Assembly: GCA_945872325.1 (NCBI GenBank)
Contig: CAMBZY010000068.1
Coordinates: 1 to 10,063 of the forward strand
Reading direction: 5' to 3'
DNA: 10,063 nucleotides
Source of the DNA: Candidatus Kuenenia stuttgartensis
GTDB lineage: Bacteria; Planctomycetota; Planctomycetia; Isosphaerales; Isosphaeraceae
Part shown: positions 1-7,812 of the stretch, in pieces
Position numbering within the stretch: the stretch's first letter is position 1
Layout: each line of letters begins with the position of its first letter
Made by a program: the position numbers and the translations under genes
Notes under the pieces: model-generated
Told to the model about the DNA's origin: nothing
Seen by the model: only the letters and a program-made list of their open reading frames with translations
The model's database searches: none

Positions 1-1
1 G

Positions 2-1315
2 GACTTATTCTCTCTGTTCATTAATCTTTTCATATTTCGCAGCTTGTTTCTCCATTGGGACATAAAAATCTATGCTGAATGGGAATGGCTTTCAGTCTGG
101 TTTGGAATATGCCTGTTAATTCCTCGAAATGGACTGGAAATCATTGCACTCCGCGCAGCAATTCGTCATCCATCTCATTTAAGAGAATGGACGGCGGTTG
201 TGCTTTTAGTGCGAGCGACATTTGGATGTGTTGCATCTGTGATTTTCCTGATGACTGGTTTGTGGATGAATCCAGAAGCATTTGGCCTGATTCTGCCATT
301 GGCACTTACGCTCATGGTATCGTCAGTATCTCCAGATCTGGCTGCTAAGGCTCAATTTCGCTTTCTCCGGTCAAGCCTCATCATGGTCTCGCGAAATGTC
401 TCTTTTCTGATATTCCTGCAATTATATGGAATCCAATCCGATTCAGCAGTCACGGCAGGATGGTCTTTCTTGTCTGCAGAATTGATTGTGTTTATGCTCT
501 GGTGTTGTGATTCATGGTTACATCAAGCTGTTCCGGGTGGTCGATGGCGGACCTTGATTCAACGCGCATGGAAGCTGATTCTTGTCAGGTCTGCCGAGCA
601 TACAATGACTCGTTGGATTCGAGTCTTTTCATGGAGTTGCGATGCTTTGATTTTAGGAATGATTGCACCTTCCATATGGCAAGAGATTGCCCCTTCAAGG
701 CGATTCTTAATGACAGGAGTGATTCCAGTTGCAGGATGGATTGGTACACTTGGACCGATTCTGACACAACAATCCGTCTCCGAACAGCGATTATTCTTGA
801 GAAATAGCACCATTACGGCAGTTTGCATTGCAACTTTTTCGTCATCTGTGGCTTATGTATTTGGATCCGAGTTGATTGGCTTGGTATTAGCATTGGATCA
901 TGATTCTTTGATGGATTCAAACATGCTTGCACTTAATGCACTGCGATTTGCGCCGATTGTACTTGTCATGTTGTCAGGAGCTTGCCTGACAGCGATTCAG
1001 GCCGATCGGCTTGTCCCTGTTCCAGGGCTCATTCATTTATCTGGTTTATTGATTGGGTGTCTCATGGCCAAATGGTCTCAGCCATCGAGTTACACTTTTG
1101 GAACAATGATTGCAATTGAATATGGTGTGGCACTGGTTGGACTCGCTTTCGTATCCCAAGTCATGGGAAATCACAGGTACACTCGGATGAGTCGGTTTCA
1201 TTTAAAAGAGCAGGATTTGCGAGTGGATAAGGGTGGTTCTTCGGTTCCTGATCCAAGAATTCAGATTGCAATCAGAGGAACCAAAGATAGACTCGTGAGT
1301 GAGGTGAACAGGTGA
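2..1315 (+). CDS. Flippase-like polysaccharide export membrane protein (MOP/Wzx-type), 5' end outside window
   Basis: The likely role is to move lipid-linked oligosaccharide across the inner membrane, as in Wzx/PST proteins of the MOP superfamily. The translation is strongly hydrophobic, with about eleven candidate membrane spans separated by short basic loops, and ends in a hydrophilic tail of about 45 residues. A segment reading D-A-L-I-L-G, followed some 30 residues later by L-G-P-I-L-T-Q, resembles the mid-protein region of oligosaccharide flippases. The frame is open from base 2. The first possible start in the window is a TTG at 44 with no Shine-Dalgarno sequence, and a canonical first helix would lie before it, so the true start is probably upstream. 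The stop overlaps the start of the next gene, a methyltransferase, and glycosyltransferases follow, which supports a surface-glycan role. The family call rests on topology and context more than on a diagnostic motif; another multi-span transporter is possible. Confidence 0.66.
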   Translation, partial: DLFSLFINLFIFRSLFLHWDIKIYAEWEWLSVWFGICLLIPRNGLEIIALRAAIRHPSHLREWTAVVLLVRATFGCVASVIFLMTGLWMNPEAFGLILPLALTLMVSSVSPDLAAKAQFRFLRSSLIMVSRNVSFLIFLQLYGIQSDSAVTAGWSFLSAELIVFMLWCCDSWLHQAVPGGRWRTLIQRAWKLILVRSAEHTMTRWIRVFSWSCDALILGMIAPSIWQEIAPSRRFLMTGVIPVAGWIGTLGPILTQQSVSEQRLFLRNSTITAVCIATFSSSVAYVFGSELIGLVLALDHDSLMDSNMLALNALRFAPIVLVMLSGACLTAIQADRLVPVPGLIHLSGLLIGCLMAKWSQPSSYTFGTMIAIEYGVALVGLAFVSQVMGNHRYTRMSRFHLKEQDLRVDKGGSSVPDPRIQIAIRGTKDRLVSEVNR

Positions 1316-2130
1316 TGGACAATCCTGTGACGTTGGCCGAACCTGAATCGTATTTTGAAATGCTTGCAAGGTCTGCGACTGAGCATTGGTGGTCGAATGG
1401 AGTGGAATCAATTGAACGCAGGTGGATTCAGAAGGAATTGAAATCTAGATCCCTCGGTGCCACAATACGATGGAACTGGCTCGATGCAGGCTGCGGAACC
1501 GGCTTAAGGCTGAGCCAGTGGGGGGGATGGCGATGTTGGGGCAATAGGGTTGGATTGGAGCCAGAGCGTTTGGCTAAGGCATCTGGAATTTGTGAGGAAT
1601 CCCTGGTTTTTATCAGATGTGAATTGCCGGGATTGCCATTTGACGCACCGCAATTCGATCTGGTGACCGGATTTGATGTGATTCAGCATGTCCCAAAAGC
1701 ATTGCGTGAAAGGGCTCTAGGAGAGATATTCCGGGTCATAAAGCCAGGTGGCATATTATTGATTCGTACAAATGCGTCTGGAGTTTTTGGGGATCCAGCC
1801 ATGGATGACTCGATTATTTCAAGTGTTGAGCTGAATGAGACTTTAAAACAAAATCAGTTCAAGATTCTACAGAGCAGTCACTTTAATATGGTGGGTGGGT
1901 TTGTTGAAGAGGTTTCGGCCCTCATTAAGAAGCGTATAAGGAGAGGTGACAGGGATAATTTGGCATTTAAGACGGGATTGCCGCGGCAATGGAAGAGCCG
2001 TCCACAAGGTCATCCTCTGGCGAGGCTTTTCGGGTGGATGGAGAGTCGAATTGCTGGGACTGGACTTGTCAAAATTCCGTTTGGACATTCTTATTTAGTG
2101 ATGGCACGCAAGGAAGTGGATCATGGATAA
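1312..2130 (+). CDS. Class I SAM-dependent methyltransferase (Methyltransf_11-like)
   Basis: This is a 272-residue cytoplasmic enzyme predicted to transfer a methyl group from S-adenosylmethionine, probably to a sugar or lipid-linked glycan intermediate given its neighbours. Motif I is textbook: W-L-D-A-G-C-G-T-G, with D58 and glycines 60, 62 and 64. Downstream come the acidic post-motif (G-L-E-P-E), the F-D-L-V-T-G-F-D-V-I-Q-H-V motif and the V-I-K-P-G-G-I-L-L-I strand typical of type 11 methyltransferases. The start is either GTG at 1312 or ATG at 1315. A GAGGTGA Shine-Dalgarno at 1301-1307 serves either, and the ATG gives a TGATG stop-start junction with the flippase gene. The final 8 bp overlap the following glycosyltransferase gene. 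The methyl acceptor cannot be read from the sequence. Catalytic class is confident; substrate is inference. Confidence 0.87.
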   Translation: MMDNPVTLAEPESYFEMLARSATEHWWSNGVESIERRWIQKELKSRSLGATIRWNWLDAGCGTGLRLSQWGGWRCWGNRVGLEPERLAKASGICEESLVFIRCELPGLPFDAPQFDLVTGFDVIQHVPKALRERALGEIFRVIKPGGILLIRTNASGVFGDPAMDDSIISSVELNETLKQNQFKILQSSHFNMVGGFVEEVSALIKKRIRRGDRDNLAFKTGLPRQWKSRPQGHPLARLFGWMESRIAGTGLVKIPFGHSYLVMARKEVDHG

Positions 2131-3352
2131 GAATGTGTCGGAAGCAAAAGGTCGATCTTTATCGATTGGATTCGATGGTACGTGTCTTGCGAACCGTCGT
2201 GGATTTGGTCGATTTGCACGAGGGATTCTGTCGGGCCTGAATGCTGCCAATCCTGGGCACAGGCTTGAAGTGGTGGTGGATGAGCCTTCAAGGGATTTGA
2301 TTTCAGTGCCTTTGGGGGTGGAGGTGCGAAGTGTTGCCACAAAGAGAGCTCAGGCGGAATCCGCTTCAGCGACTGGTAATCGGTCGCTGGGCGAGCTTTG
2401 GAAAATGAGTCGGGGAGTTAAAAAGGCAGGGTATGACATCTTTTATTTCCCATCGTCGTTTACATATTTTCCAGTTTGGCCGAGCCAAAAAATGATTGTG
2501 ACGCTTCATGACACGTTGGCTGTGGATCGTCCAGACCTGGTATTCCCGACGCGTAAGGGCCGCTTGTTCTGGTGGTTGAAAGAGCACATGGCAACTTGGA
2601 ATACAAGCCGATTGACGACGGTTTCTGAGAAGTCGCGAACGGATTTGGCGCGTTACTTCCGGATGAATCGCGATCAGATCGGATTATTGACTGAAGGCGT
2701 GGAGCCAACATTTCTCAAGCCGGTTGAGGATTTGCCTGACTTCCATTCGGTATCTGCAAAATATCGAATTCCGGAGAATACAAAATACTGGCTTTATGTT
2801 GGTGGCCTGAGTCCTCACAAGAATTTAAAACGCATGATCGAAGCCTTTTCAGGACTTCCTGAAATATTAGGAAATCTTGTTATCGTAGGCGACTTCGGCG
2901 ACACGTTTCACACGCATTTACCAGAGTTGCGACATGCGGCAATTGAAAATGGTGTTGAATCACGGGTTGTATTTACAGGTTATGTACCAGACGATGAACT
3001 GGCCAGTATTTATCGCAATGCACAGGCGGTGGTTCTGCCATCGCTTTGGGAAGGATTTGGCCTTCCTGCAGCTGAGGCAATGGCGTGTGGAGTGCCTGTG
3101 CTGCACAGCCTTGCTGGATCATTACCTGAGGTGGTGGGTAATGCCGGGATTGCATTTGATCCATTGGACATTCAGGATATGCAGAAGAAGTGGCTGCAAT
3201 TTGCTGGAAATGAAACATTGAGTCAAGAGCTTTCTCGGAACGGATTGCAACGGTCACAGAAATATCGCTGGGAAGTGGCTGGCAAAATGCTCTGGAACGA
3301 GTTCGAGAACTTATGCTTGAATCAAAGCAATCATGATCGGCGGGTGTCATGA
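2123..3352 (+). CDS. GT4-family glycosyltransferase (group 1, GT-B fold)
   Basis: This 409-residue enzyme is predicted to transfer a sugar from a nucleotide-sugar donor to a growing glycan at the cytoplasmic face of the membrane. The N-terminal domain carries the glycine-rich R-G-F-G-R-F-A-R acceptor-side loop. The C-terminal domain opens with Y-V-G-G-L-S-P-H-K-N-L (about residues 225-235), where K233 matches the phosphate-binding lysine of GT4 enzymes. It then has the family's E-x7-E signature in E-G-F-G-L-P-A-A-E (E310 and E318), followed by the usual A-C-G-V-P-V segment. Length is normal for the family. ATG at 2123 lies 8 nt after AAGGA (2110-2114). The gene overlaps the preceding methyltransferase by 8 bp and the next glycosyltransferase through ATGA, so translation is probably coupled. 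Donor and acceptor are unknown. Retaining chemistry is expected from GT4 membership, not shown here. Confidence 0.92.
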   Translation: MDKNVSEAKGRSLSIGFDGTCLANRRGFGRFARGILSGLNAANPGHRLEVVVDEPSRDLISVPLGVEVRSVATKRAQAESASATGNRSLGELWKMSRGVKKAGYDIFYFPSSFTYFPVWPSQKMIVTLHDTLAVDRPDLVFPTRKGRLFWWLKEHMATWNTSRLTTVSEKSRTDLARYFRMNRDQIGLLTEGVEPTFLKPVEDLPDFHSVSAKYRIPENTKYWLYVGGLSPHKNLKRMIEAFSGLPEILGNLVIVGDFGDTFHTHLPELRHAAIENGVESRVVFTGYVPDDELASIYRNAQAVVLPSLWEGFGLPAAEAMACGVPVLHSLAGSLPEVVGNAGIAFDPLDIQDMQKKWLQFAGNETLSQELSRNGLQRSQKYRWEVAGKMLWNEFENLCLNQSNHDRRVS

Positions 3353-4626
3353 AATTCTGTATGCTCACAAGTTTTTTTGGTACTCATAGTTTTGGTGGTG
3401 ATTCAGCCTATGTGGATCGCCTCTCACGTGCATTGGCCCGGCGTGGTCATGAAGTGCATGTGATTTATTGTCAGGATGCATTTGAGCTGGTTCGAGGATC
3501 ATTTCCTGAGAGGGAATACACTGCGCCGGAAGGTGTACAGGTGCATGGATTAAAAAGCTGGGCTGGGCCATTGTCGCCATTATGGACGCAGCAATCAGGC
3601 ATGCCGGGACCGAAATGGCCGATGATTCAGGAACTGATAGAACGGATTGAGCCAGATGTGGTGCATTTTCATAATCTGTCGTTGATTGGTGGGCCAGGGT
3701 TATTGATGAAGGATTTTGGGAAGGCGGTCCGGCTGATGTCGGCTCATGAGCATTGGCTGGTATGCCCCATGCATGTATTGTGGAGGTCGGATGACCAATT
3801 GTGCGATGAGTCGAGATGCAACCGATGTTCGATTGCAAGTGGGCGACCGCCTCAGTTATGGCGCCATACAAGTTTCATGGAGCGTGGCTTGGGAAAGCTT
3901 GATCGACTGATTATGCCGAGTCAATCGTCGGCTGAAGAGCATCATCGACGGGGGATTGATCGAGCGATTGATGTACTTCCATATTTTCTACCTCAGGACT
4001 GGCCATTTGCATACAGGCTTGAGCGGTCTGCTGAGCGATTGAAATCCGAAAGGCCATATTTTGCATGTGCAGGCAGGCTTGAGAAAATCAAGGGATTTCA
4101 GCAGGTGATTTCATTACTGGATCAGTTTCCTGAAGTGGATTTACGGATAGCAGGGCATGGCGGATACATGGAACAATTGAAAAAGCAGGCTGAGGGGATG
4201 TCGAATGTGAAGTTTGAGGGGATGCTTGAAGGTGAGTCATTGCGAAGTCTGATGCGGGGAGCAAGGGCGATGGTGGTCCCATCGCTGGTGCCGGAGACGT
4301 TTGGATATGTGGTATTGGAATCGTTTGCACAAGGCAGGCCGGTGATCGGGCGGAATCTGGGAGCTTTGCCAGAGATTTTAGAGGTGTCGGGAGGAGGAAT
4401 TATTTTCGATGATCTGGATGGGCTTGAGAAAGCAATGCGGCGATATTTGATGGATCCGGAACTGTCGGATCGAGATGGTCGTTCTGGCCGCGAATCGATT
4501 GAACTGCGATTTGATGAGACGAGTCATTTGAAACGGTATCTGGGATGGATTGAAGCATCCAGAGGGAAATTAACCGATCCGATGGAAAGCGTTTCTGGAT
4601 GGTCTGAGAATATACAAGCGGCATAA
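3349..4626 (+). CDS. GT4-family glycosyltransferase with internal four-cysteine cluster
   Basis: This is a second GT-B enzyme, 425 residues long and only distantly similar to its upstream neighbour. The N-terminus has the classic G-G-D-S-A-Y-V-D-R-L-S-R-A-L loop and R-R-G-H-E-V-H-V strand, followed by D-V-V-H-F-H-N. The donor domain has A-G-R-L-E-K-I-K-G (from about 241) and the E-x7-E signature in E-T-F-G-Y-V-V-L-E (E316 and E324). Between the domains, after H-E-H-W-L-V, sit C139, C152, C157 and C160 in a C-x12-C-x4-C-x2-C pattern. Such a cluster occurs in a subset of GT4 enzymes after an H-D/E-x-W-x-x-C-P motif and may bind zinc. The start codon overlaps the stop of the preceding gene as ATGA. 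The gene is probably part of the same sugar-assembly pathway; linkage and donor are unknown. Confidence 0.91.
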   Translation: MKFCMLTSFFGTHSFGGDSAYVDRLSRALARRGHEVHVIYCQDAFELVRGSFPEREYTAPEGVQVHGLKSWAGPLSPLWTQQSGMPGPKWPMIQELIERIEPDVVHFHNLSLIGGPGLLMKDFGKAVRLMSAHEHWLVCPMHVLWRSDDQLCDESRCNRCSIASGRPPQLWRHTSFMERGLGKLDRLIMPSQSSAEEHHRRGIDRAIDVLPYFLPQDWPFAYRLERSAERLKSERPYFACAGRLEKIKGFQQVISLLDQFPEVDLRIAGHGGYMEQLKKQAEGMSNVKFEGMLEGESLRSLMRGARAMVVPSLVPETFGYVVLESFAQGRPVIGRNLGALPEILEVSGGGIIFDDLDGLEKAMRRYLMDPELSDRDGRSGRESIELRFDETSHLKRYLGWIEASRGKLTDPMESVSGWSENIQAA

Positions 4627-4637
4627 AATTGGATATC

Positions 4638-4641
4638 GAGG
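4638..4641 (+). promoter_or_regulatory. Ribosome-binding site that decides the start of the short methyltransferase
   Basis: GAGG lies 5 nt before GTG at 4647, whereas the upstream in-frame TTG at 4629 has only an A-rich stretch before it. This favours the shorter protein. The call rests on spacing alone. Confidence 0.45.
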
Positions 4642-4646
4642 CCAAA

Positions 4647-5171
4647 GTGAGACAGAAAATCGGTTTGAATGTCGGGAGTGGGCATGAGCCAGAGCCTGGC
4701 TGGGTGAATGTGGATCTTCGCGCGATAAATGGGTTTGTGGATGTCAAGGCGAGTGCTTGTCAATTACCATTTCGGAATCGCCAGTTTCAATGGATCAAAG
4801 CCGACAGCGTATTAGAGCATTTACCTGATCCGCGGCCGGCAATTGGCGAATTGTCGCGATTAATTGAATTGGATGGGGTGGTTGAAATACGTATTCCTGC
4901 GTTGGGAACGAATGCTGCCCATTTGGACCCGACCCATAAATATCTCGCCGATTTAAAGCATTGGGTCGAATTGATAGAAGAGCAGTTTCTGGATGTGAAT
5001 GTAAAATCCGTGGGTGTGAGGTGGAGGTATCATCAAAGTCTGGTACTTTTACAATATTTTATGATTCGCATACTGGGGTTTCATGAGTTGGGGCAGTGTT
5101 GGGTGATTCGGGCAGGAAAACCGAGGGAGCAGTCGATCAGGATCATACCAAAGCGATGGTGGATTGATTAA
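4647..5171 (+). CDS. Short SAM-dependent methyltransferase-like protein
   Basis: This compact protein (174 residues from the chosen start) resembles the short predicted SAM-dependent methyltransferases found in polysaccharide clusters. It opens directly with L-N-V-G-S-G (residues 7-12), then G-W-V-N-V-D-L with D23 as the likely ribose-binding acid. It continues with C-Q-L-P-F and D-S-V-L-E-H-L (E57-H58) and a degenerate version of the usual R-x-L-x-P-G-G strand, here L-I-E-L-D-G-V-V-E-I-R-I-P. GTG at 4647 was preferred because GAGG (4638-4641) lies 5 nt upstream. A TTG at 4629 would add six residues and sit 2 nt after the previous stop, but it has no Shine-Dalgarno. It is the last gene of the + strand unit, and its TAA shares bases with the stop of the opposing glycosyltransferase. 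It could methylate a glycan or act without catalysis; the substrate is unknown. Confidence 0.8.
   Translation: MRQKIGLNVGSGHEPEPGWVNVDLRAINGFVDVKASACQLPFRNRQFQWIKADSVLEHLPDPRPAIGELSRLIELDGVVEIRIPALGTNAAHLDPTHKYLADLKHWVELIEEQFLDVNVKSVGVRWRYHQSLVLLQYFMIRILGFHELGQCWVIRAGKPREQSIRIIPKRWWID
5168..5171. other. Shared TTAA: overlapping convergent stop codons
   Basis: The + strand methyltransferase ends with TAA at 5169-5171 and the - strand glycosyltransferase ends with TAA read from 5170 to 5168. The two stops interlock in a TTAA palindrome, so no intergenic DNA separates the units. I see no GC-rich hairpin with a T-run close to either side, so each transcript probably extends into the opposing gene. 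Confidence 0.9.
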
Positions 5172-6268
5172 TTTGCAAAAGTATTGATCGCATCTGCTAC
5201 ATTTTCAGCGAATTGATGAGGATGAAAACGAATGGCTTGTTGTAGCCCTTTCTGGATCAGTTTCATTCGCGTGTCGGGGCATTCCATAAGTTGCATGATG
5301 GCAGAACTGATCTGTTCTGATGACGAGTCAGTCAGTCCCAGGCAGGCTTGGCCTGCGACTTCTGCTATGGCATTGACAGGTGTGGTGATGATAGGGCAAC
5401 CACTTGCCATGGACTCTGCCAGAGGGAGGCCGAATCCTTCGCGACTGCTTGGCCAGATGAGTGCGATTGCATTTTGGTAGAGTGTTGCGAGTTTCTGGTC
5501 GGAAACGTATCCGAGATCGATCAGGCCTTCTTCATTGTTGACTTTGGGTGATGATGGGCCGACTGCAACCAAGTCTAATTTGAGGCCTGATTTCCGAAGG
5601 GCTTGTACGGATTTCAGGATTGTTGGAAATTGCCTTCTGGGCGACTTCTTACCGACGAACAGGACGTAAGGGGTTTTTATTTCAGGGATAAGATCTGGTT
5701 TGGTTAACAAGCTGTTATTCATGGGTTTAAAAACATCTGGAATGCCAGGGGTGATGACTTTGATTTGGGCTTTGGGGACACCATAAAAAAGATGGATATC
5801 GTTCGCAGTTGAATGTGATGGAGTGAGAATCAAGTCGGCTTGCTGGGCAGAGCGTCGATATCTGGAGCGGAATCGAATGCGATTTAGAGTCGAGATCTGG
5901 GAGTCAGGGTGTTCGCAAAAGGTGTCGTGAACGACCAGGATAACTGGCCCTTTCCAGCGGTAGGGAATGAGGTTGGCGGGTGCAAAGAGTGGAAGGTGGC
6001 GATATTCGCGAGATGCAAGTATCGAATTTTCCCAAATCAGACCTGGTATTCTCGAACCTTGACAGATATGACCGAATTGGACTTTCCAGGGGTCGAGATT
6101 GGGTGATCTTGGTGTGCGCTGTATAATCAGAGGGTTAAATTTCAAGGAATCAGGATTTTCCGACCATTGATTGAGCAGGACGGATAGGTATCGGCCTACG
6201 CCGGTTGAATTCTCTGTGAGTCGATGGCCGTCGATAATAATTCTTGGTTGTACGTTATTATGAGGCAT
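5168..6268 (-). CDS. GT4-family glycosyltransferase (convergent unit)
   Basis: This 366-residue GT-B enzyme, slightly short for the family, is predicted to act in the cytoplasm on the same or a related glycan. The N-terminal domain has I-I-I-D-G-H-R-L and G-V-G-R-Y-L-S-V-L-L. A central P-S-H-S-T-A-N-D-I segment is typical of GT4 acceptor domains. The donor domain has Y-V-L-F-V-G-K-K-S-P-R-R-Q-F (201-214), where the usual P-R/H-K-N reads P-R-R-Q. It also carries the E-x7-E signature in E-G-F-G-L-P-L-A-E (E277 and E285). It starts at ATG 24 nt after the stop of the upstream GT2 gene; no clear Shine-Dalgarno is visible, so translation may depend on the upstream gene. It runs against the + strand unit and its stop codon shares the TTAA at 5168-5171. 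Substrate is unknown. Confidence 0.9.
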   Translation of the reverse strand: MPHNNVQPRIIIDGHRLTENSTGVGRYLSVLLNQWSENPDSLKFNPLIIQRTPRSPNLDPWKVQFGHICQGSRIPGLIWENSILASREYRHLPLFAPANLIPYRWKGPVILVVHDTFCEHPDSQISTLNRIRFRSRYRRSAQQADLILTPSHSTANDIHLFYGVPKAQIKVITPGIPDVFKPMNNSLLTKPDLIPEIKTPYVLFVGKKSPRRQFPTILKSVQALRKSGLKLDLVAVGPSSPKVNNEEGLIDLGYVSDQKLATLYQNAIALIWPSSREGFGLPLAESMASGCPIITTPVNAIAEVAGQACLGLTDSSSEQISSAIMQLMECPDTRMKLIQKGLQQAIRFHPHQFAENVADAINTFAN

Positions 6269-6292
6269 TTGAATGACAAAATCTTAAATTCA

Positions 6293-7459
6293 TCAGGTTG
6301 AAGAGCTGGTTTGTGTCAGAAGTGATTCGACTGATTTATTCTTTGTTGATTCGGCGATGTGATTGGAATACGGATATGGAGGGCGGATGGATTTTGATTT
6401 CATCATGCCGAGTCGGTCGTGCATTAGCCAAATGGTGATGGCGGTGGCATAGCTGGTGAGACAGACAAGATAGTAAAGGTTCATGAGGCCTAGCGATGCG
6501 AGAGCGAGTTTTAAACCTCCCTGTTTTTTAAGGAGTTTAAAGAAGCTCAGATTGAGGCATAGCATCAAGAGTGTGGAGGTGAGTGCGAGAGCGATTCCAG
6601 CTAAGGGTTGAAATGCAATCAGGAAAAGTCCGAGCCAGACAGAGGCGGCGGCGAGGGCGGCGATTTTCTGGATTTTATCGACGTTGAGGTCGTTGGTTTG
6701 TCGAGTGGATCTAAGCATTAAAAGGCTCCACGGCAGTCCTCTTTGGAAGAAGTCTGTACGGAGCATGGTGCGGATGGTCCATCGTTTTCGGTGTTTGCAG
6801 AGAACATCACGCGCCAGAACGGTATGATGGCCGGCATCCAGTAATCGGTATCCGAATTCGATATCTTCGATAGCAGGTTTTTCGTATCGCCAGTGATCGA
6901 AACCGCCAAGTTTGAGGAAGACGTGTCGACGGATGAAGCCGCAGCCGGTCCAAAAGGTTTGGGCCTGACGGGTATTCTGGTGAAAATCGCCGTTTTGATG
7001 GACGTGATGGTGGAGGAGGTTGCGGAACTGGCTGACGAGACCAGGATCGGCAGGTGAGTTGTCATAAGATCCAAAGAGTGCATCGATTTGAGGACTCTTG
7101 TGGATGTGGGCGAGGGCGTTGGCGATGGTGTCGGGCTGGACGGTTACGTCGGCGTCGAGGAAGAAGATCCATTGGCCGCGAGCTTCGTGGCACCCGAGGT
7201 TTCGGGCAGATGCAGGTCCACTGCGTTTTGGTAGTGAAAAGAGTCGAGTTTCGAAGGATTGGGCGATTTGGGCGGTATTGTCGGAGGAGGCGTCGTTGAT
7301 GACGAGAATTTCGAAAGGGACAGGAATGTTATTTTTTAGGGACTGCAGGCAGGCCTGAAGGTCGCTTTCGGCGTTGTATGCAGGGATGATGATGGAGAGG
7401 ACGGGTAACATATGGGAACTTTGATCAGAACACGTCGGACAGGTAAGGGTTTCGTCCAT
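6293..7459 (-). CDS. GT2-family glycosyltransferase with C-terminal membrane spans
   Basis: This 388-residue enzyme is predicted to sit on the inner membrane with its catalytic GT-A domain in the cytoplasm. The domain begins L-S-I-I-I-P-A-Y-N-A (from about residue 21), followed by I-L-V-I-N-D-A-S-S-D-N-T. The metal-binding D-A-D is at 102-104 in F-F-L-D-A-D. A W-T-G-C-G-F-I-R-R and G-G-F-D block precedes the E-D-I-E-F-G-Y-R-L motif (E198, D199, E201). Residues 266-306 and 318-346 form about three hydrophobic helices, then a polar tail of about 42 residues. ATG at 7457-7459 has a strong GAGGTGATT Shine-Dalgarno just upstream. An internal Met17 would remove an unusual C-P-T-C N-terminus but lacks a Shine-Dalgarno. 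It is the first gene of a two-gene unit with the GT4 gene downstream. GT2 enzymes are usually inverting; donor and acceptor are unknown. Confidence 0.91.
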   Translation of the reverse strand: MDETLTCPTCSDQSSHMLPVLSIIIPAYNAESDLQACLQSLKNNIPVPFEILVINDASSDNTAQIAQSFETRLFSLPKRSGPASARNLGCHEARGQWIFFLDADVTVQPDTIANALAHIHKSPQIDALFGSYDNSPADPGLVSQFRNLLHHHVHQNGDFHQNTRQAQTFWTGCGFIRRHVFLKLGGFDHWRYEKPAIEDIEFGYRLLDAGHHTVLARDVLCKHRKRWTIRTMLRTDFFQRGLPWSLLMLRSTRQTNDLNVDKIQKIAALAAASVWLGLFLIAFQPLAGIALALTSTLLMLCLNLSFFKLLKKQGGLKLALASLGLMNLYYLVCLTSYATAITIWLMHDRLGMMKSKSIRPPYPYSNHIAESTKNKSVESLLTQTSSST

Positions 7460-7779
7460 GAATCACCTCACCGGTCTCAAGAAACGAACTGGAATGCGCG
7501 CCCTTCCATGGTGCGCCCGAGTCCGCCCTTGGCCCGCATGCCAAAAGACTAGGGAATCCGTCCCGAAGATAGTCACGCCAGGCGAATCGCAATGCGAATG
7601 ACAGGCGGGCTTCGACGTGTTGGGGGGACTTTATCCGCAGAATGGAGATCGGTCAATCCGAGTTTTGAAGAAGTGTTTTGAGGTTGGGATTGATGGTAAT
7701 TCCAGTGGCTTAAAGTCATCTGACAGAAAATCTTGTTAAATAGTCGTAGGAGAATTTGTGGAATTACTGTAGATTTAGA

Positions 7780-7808
7780 GTCACAGGAAACAATGGTTGA
7801 AGTATATA
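7780..7808 (+). promoter_or_regulatory. Weak candidate promoter for the protease gene
   Basis: GTCACA (7780-7785) and TATATA (7803-7808) are spaced 17 bp apart, each matching the sigma-70 consensus at about four of six positions. Transcription would begin near 7815, giving a leader of about 50 nt. AT-rich DNA of this kind gives such matches by chance, and planctomycete promoters are poorly defined, so this is only a candidate. Confidence 0.22.
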
Positions 7809-7812
7809 GGCA

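Noticed and set aside
44..46. TTG at 44 as the true start of the flippase-like gene
   Set aside because: No Shine-Dalgarno precedes it, the frame stays open to the window edge with hydrophobic codons, and the family normally has another helix before this point.
3365..3871. 168-codon open frame on the - strand
   Set aside because: It is antisense to a clear GT4 gene, has His/Pro-rich low-information sequence, and lacks a start signal or family match.
7529..7544. TTGGC/GCCAA hairpin as a transcription terminator
   Set aside because: The stem is only 5 bp, there is no T-run after it on either strand, and it sits upstream of both flanking genes rather than after one.
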